Below are positions 62,273 to 64,000 of a stretch of 64,000 nucleotides of DNA, in pieces; the first letter of the stretch is position 1, and each line of letters begins with the position of its first letter. A program made the translations under genes and the position numbers. The stretch spans positions 1 through 64,000 of the forward strand of contig NZ_AKWY02000033.1 of NCBI RefSeq assembly GCF_000306255.2, given 5' to 3'. The notes under the pieces are model-generated. The model did not search any database. It was not told the origin of the DNA and worked only from the letters and a program-made list of their open reading frames with translations. The stretch is from Leptospira noguchii serovar Panama str. CZ214. GTDB lineage: Bacteria; Spirochaetota; Leptospiria; Leptospirales; Leptospiraceae.

Positions 62273-62900
62273 GATTCCTGTACTTTTTTGACGGTGTATC
62301 ACAGTTCTTTACAAATTGATTTTCTTTTTAAAAAATCGAGACTGTACCGGGTAAATTCTATCATCTTAATATTCCAGAAATTCGTTACAATTGAAATACG
62401 AAAAAATTACAAACTACAGAAATTGAGTCGTTTGAAAACGGCTATATGTTATAGTTTTATGTCTATCGGGCCTGCCAAACACGTTTATACATTTTTGAAC
62501 AAAAGAATTTACTTTAAAACCTGTAGAAGCGATTCATAGGGAGCGATGCATTGAGTTTCCAGAAGCGAGACGCTGAGTTTCCTTGAGCGACTAGATTAAG
62601 TTTCACAAAAATGTGGGAACTACTACGGAAGCTACAATAACAAAAGAATACTAAAAAACTATAAATCATACAATACGACAGTTGCTGTTGGGAGTCCTTA
62701 TATTTGTTTTTATTTTTCACTGTAAAACAAACTTTTAGGAAATGTTTTTTACACTGAACTTACGTTATTTAGAATTTTTTTGTAAAATAGAGTTGTTGAA
62801 AAATTTCATAGTCTAGATTAATAAAACCGTTTGAATTGACTGCTTCCATAAACAGAAATAGATGGAAAATTCATTTTTCAACAACTCTAATGCAGTTCTT
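62273..62900. other. Gene-free stretch with repeats
   Basis: CTGAACTTACGTTA (62754-62767) is a right-end match of the 16637-type repeat. The palindromic repeat stands at 62789-62888. A stretch near 62525-62590 (GCGATTCATAGGGAGCGATG and following) resembles 32335-32390 in the larger copy of the 16637-type element. No gene is supported. Confidence 0.45.
62789..62888 (+). repeat. 100-bp palindromic repeat, copy F
   Basis: AGAGTTGTTGAAAAATTTC at one end and GAAAATTCATTTTTCAACAA then CTCT at the other are inverted repeats; the inner CTTCCATAAACAGAAATAGA is as in copies A and B. It is 100 bp long. Confidence 0.75.
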
Positions 62901-63326
62901 TTAATTTTTATCATCTACCTGAGCGTTGATTTTTCGAATGAGAGTACGTTGACGGAAAATGGAAAAAACCAAAAATCCGCCAAGTAGTAAAGCGCCTATT
63001 AAATAAACTTCATTTAAACTCTTTAATCTTTCGTGTTCTTCTTCGATTGCTTTGATACTTTCCAAATGGGAAATTAAAAAGTAAAAGTTGTCTGCTTTAG
63101 GCCATTCTTTTTTAGATTCTTCTCGGATTTGACTGATTAAAACTGCGGCTTCCTCTTTTTTCATTTTCTGGAGAAAAGGAAAAATTCGGTCAAGGTCCGA
63201 ATTGAGATATTCTTTCGCGCTCATTGTGGGTTTTGAAGTTGTATCCGCAAAAGCGTTGTTTGTTGTGGCTAAAACGAAAAAGATCAAAAAGGAAAAAATA
63301 GAAGTTTTAAAAGTAATTGGATTCAT
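62901..63326 (-). CDS. Exported membrane-anchored hypothetical protein, third gene of a sigma-factor operon
   Basis: A 141-residue protein with signal peptide (SFLIFFVLATTNNAFAD), a helical periplasmic region (YLNSDLDRIFPFLQKMKKEEAAVLISQIREESKK) and a C-terminal membrane helix (YLIGALLLGGFLVFSIF) before a basic tail. It overlaps the preceding gene by four bases. Size, helical content and position suggest a sensor part of the anti-sigma system, as CnrX is in Cnr systems, but the sequence is not clearly similar. Confidence 0.6.
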   Translation of the reverse strand: MNPITFKTSIFSFLIFFVLATTNNAFADTTSKPTMSAKEYLNSDLDRIFPFLQKMKKEEAAVLISQIREESKKEWPKADNFYFLISHLESIKAIEEEHERLKSLNEVYLIGALLLGGFLVFSIFRQRTLIRKINAQVDDKN

Positions 63327-63677
63327 TCAAAAAAGCCTAATTTATTTTTCCATTCTTTAGTATATGGATTTCTATAATGGACAAGATAGATTCCGGTTAA
63401 AATTGCGAAAACACAAAAGAGAATACTACTCGTGATTAAAATAAAAGCGAGCATACCTGTTTGTATCAAAAATCCAATATCCAGAAAAAATAAAACGGAT
63501 AGAGGAGAAAATCCAAGAAGGAACAGACCGGATAATATGATTTTAATATGGCGTACTGGAACAATGTGTAACATTACTCTACGCTTTAAGTCTGGTGGAA
63601 CGGGAGTATTTGTTTGAGAATTTAGAGTTTCGTCTTCGAAAAAATGAAGTTTTTCCTCGAGTTCTGCCGGAACGAAA

Positions 63678-63694
<17 letters not shown>
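63323..63694 (-). CDS. Probable membrane anti-sigma factor
   Basis: A 123-residue protein with a soluble, acidic N-terminus (VPAELEEKLHFFEDETLNS), PPDLKRRVMLHIV before the membrane, then two helices (IILSGLFLLGFSPLSVLFFL and LAFILITSSILFCVFAILTGI). It overlaps the sigma factor gene by 17 bases. The PPDLKxRVM motif before a helix is common in anti-sigma and zinc-finger-less regulators. The role is inferred from position. Confidence 0.55.

Positions 63695-64000
<306 letters not shown>

Overview
The window reads as chromosome of a pathogenic Leptospira (spirochaete). The DNA is AT-rich, lipoproteins carry loose spirochaetal lipoboxes, and the gene content fits the genus: a thermolysin-like protease with a GEVED domain, a Len/DUF1554 lipoprotein, IS5-family insertion sequences and many decayed genes between intact operons. 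I cannot fix the species from sequence alone.

Layout. 1-1579 is the 3' part of a secreted thermolysin-like protease. 1814-4533 (minus) holds a Fe-S nuclease-like DUF2779 protein and a stand-alone acyltransferase. 5240-13446 (plus) is a tightly packed eight-gene operon: a Gld-type ABC exporter (ATPase, permease, GldG-like and DUF4340 auxiliary proteins), a membrane protein, mpl (murein recycling), pheS and a hot-dog thioesterase. 13.6-20.0 kb is an accessory zone of small, mostly minus-strand orphan genes, decayed genes (a frameshifted ORF, a PIN toxin) and repeats, with attC-like 7-mers near several gene starts. 20.1-23.2 kb (minus) encodes a 3-hydroxyacyl-CoA dehydrogenase, a thiolase and a membrane protein, with two palindromic operator candidates upstream. 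23.6-29.6 kb is again accessory: a lipoprotein, a dead IS5 copy, an IS481-like fragment and an unrecognised two-gene unit. 29.6-34.5 kb encodes a large lipoprotein joining a DUF1554 domain to a zincin, and an M48 peptidase with a C-terminal extension. 34.7-37.4 kb is a graveyard (DUF4269, LuxR, ankyrin) holding an apparently intact IS427-type element.

37.8-46.0 kb carries tandem HisKA_2 sensor kinases, a SanA/YdcF-like protein, a Spy/CnrX-like sensor with an ECF sigma factor and a probable membrane anti-sigma, an M23 peptidase and ligA. 46.8-52.0 kb holds lipid-metabolism genes (acyl-CoA dehydrogenase, MaoC, thiolase-like protein lacking its cysteine). 52.2-55.2 kb has small genes, a SUFU-domain protein and a 30-residue Lys/Ala-rich peptide. 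55.3-62.3 kb (minus) is a signalling block: a PhoB/PhoR-like pair, argJ, and a coupled pair of membrane proteins in which one has a live-looking SpoIIE phosphatase domain and the other a degenerate one. The window ends inside a second sigma/anti-sigma operon (62.9-64.0 kb).

Several families of short non-coding repeats run through the intergenic spaces: a roughly 100-bp palindromic element (six clear copies), a longer element with TAACGTGAGTTCGGC-like ends and an internal hairpin, and two or three further families. They explain most of the long gene-free gaps. I saw no rRNA, tRNA, CRISPR array or phage genes. Repeat similarity was judged by eye.
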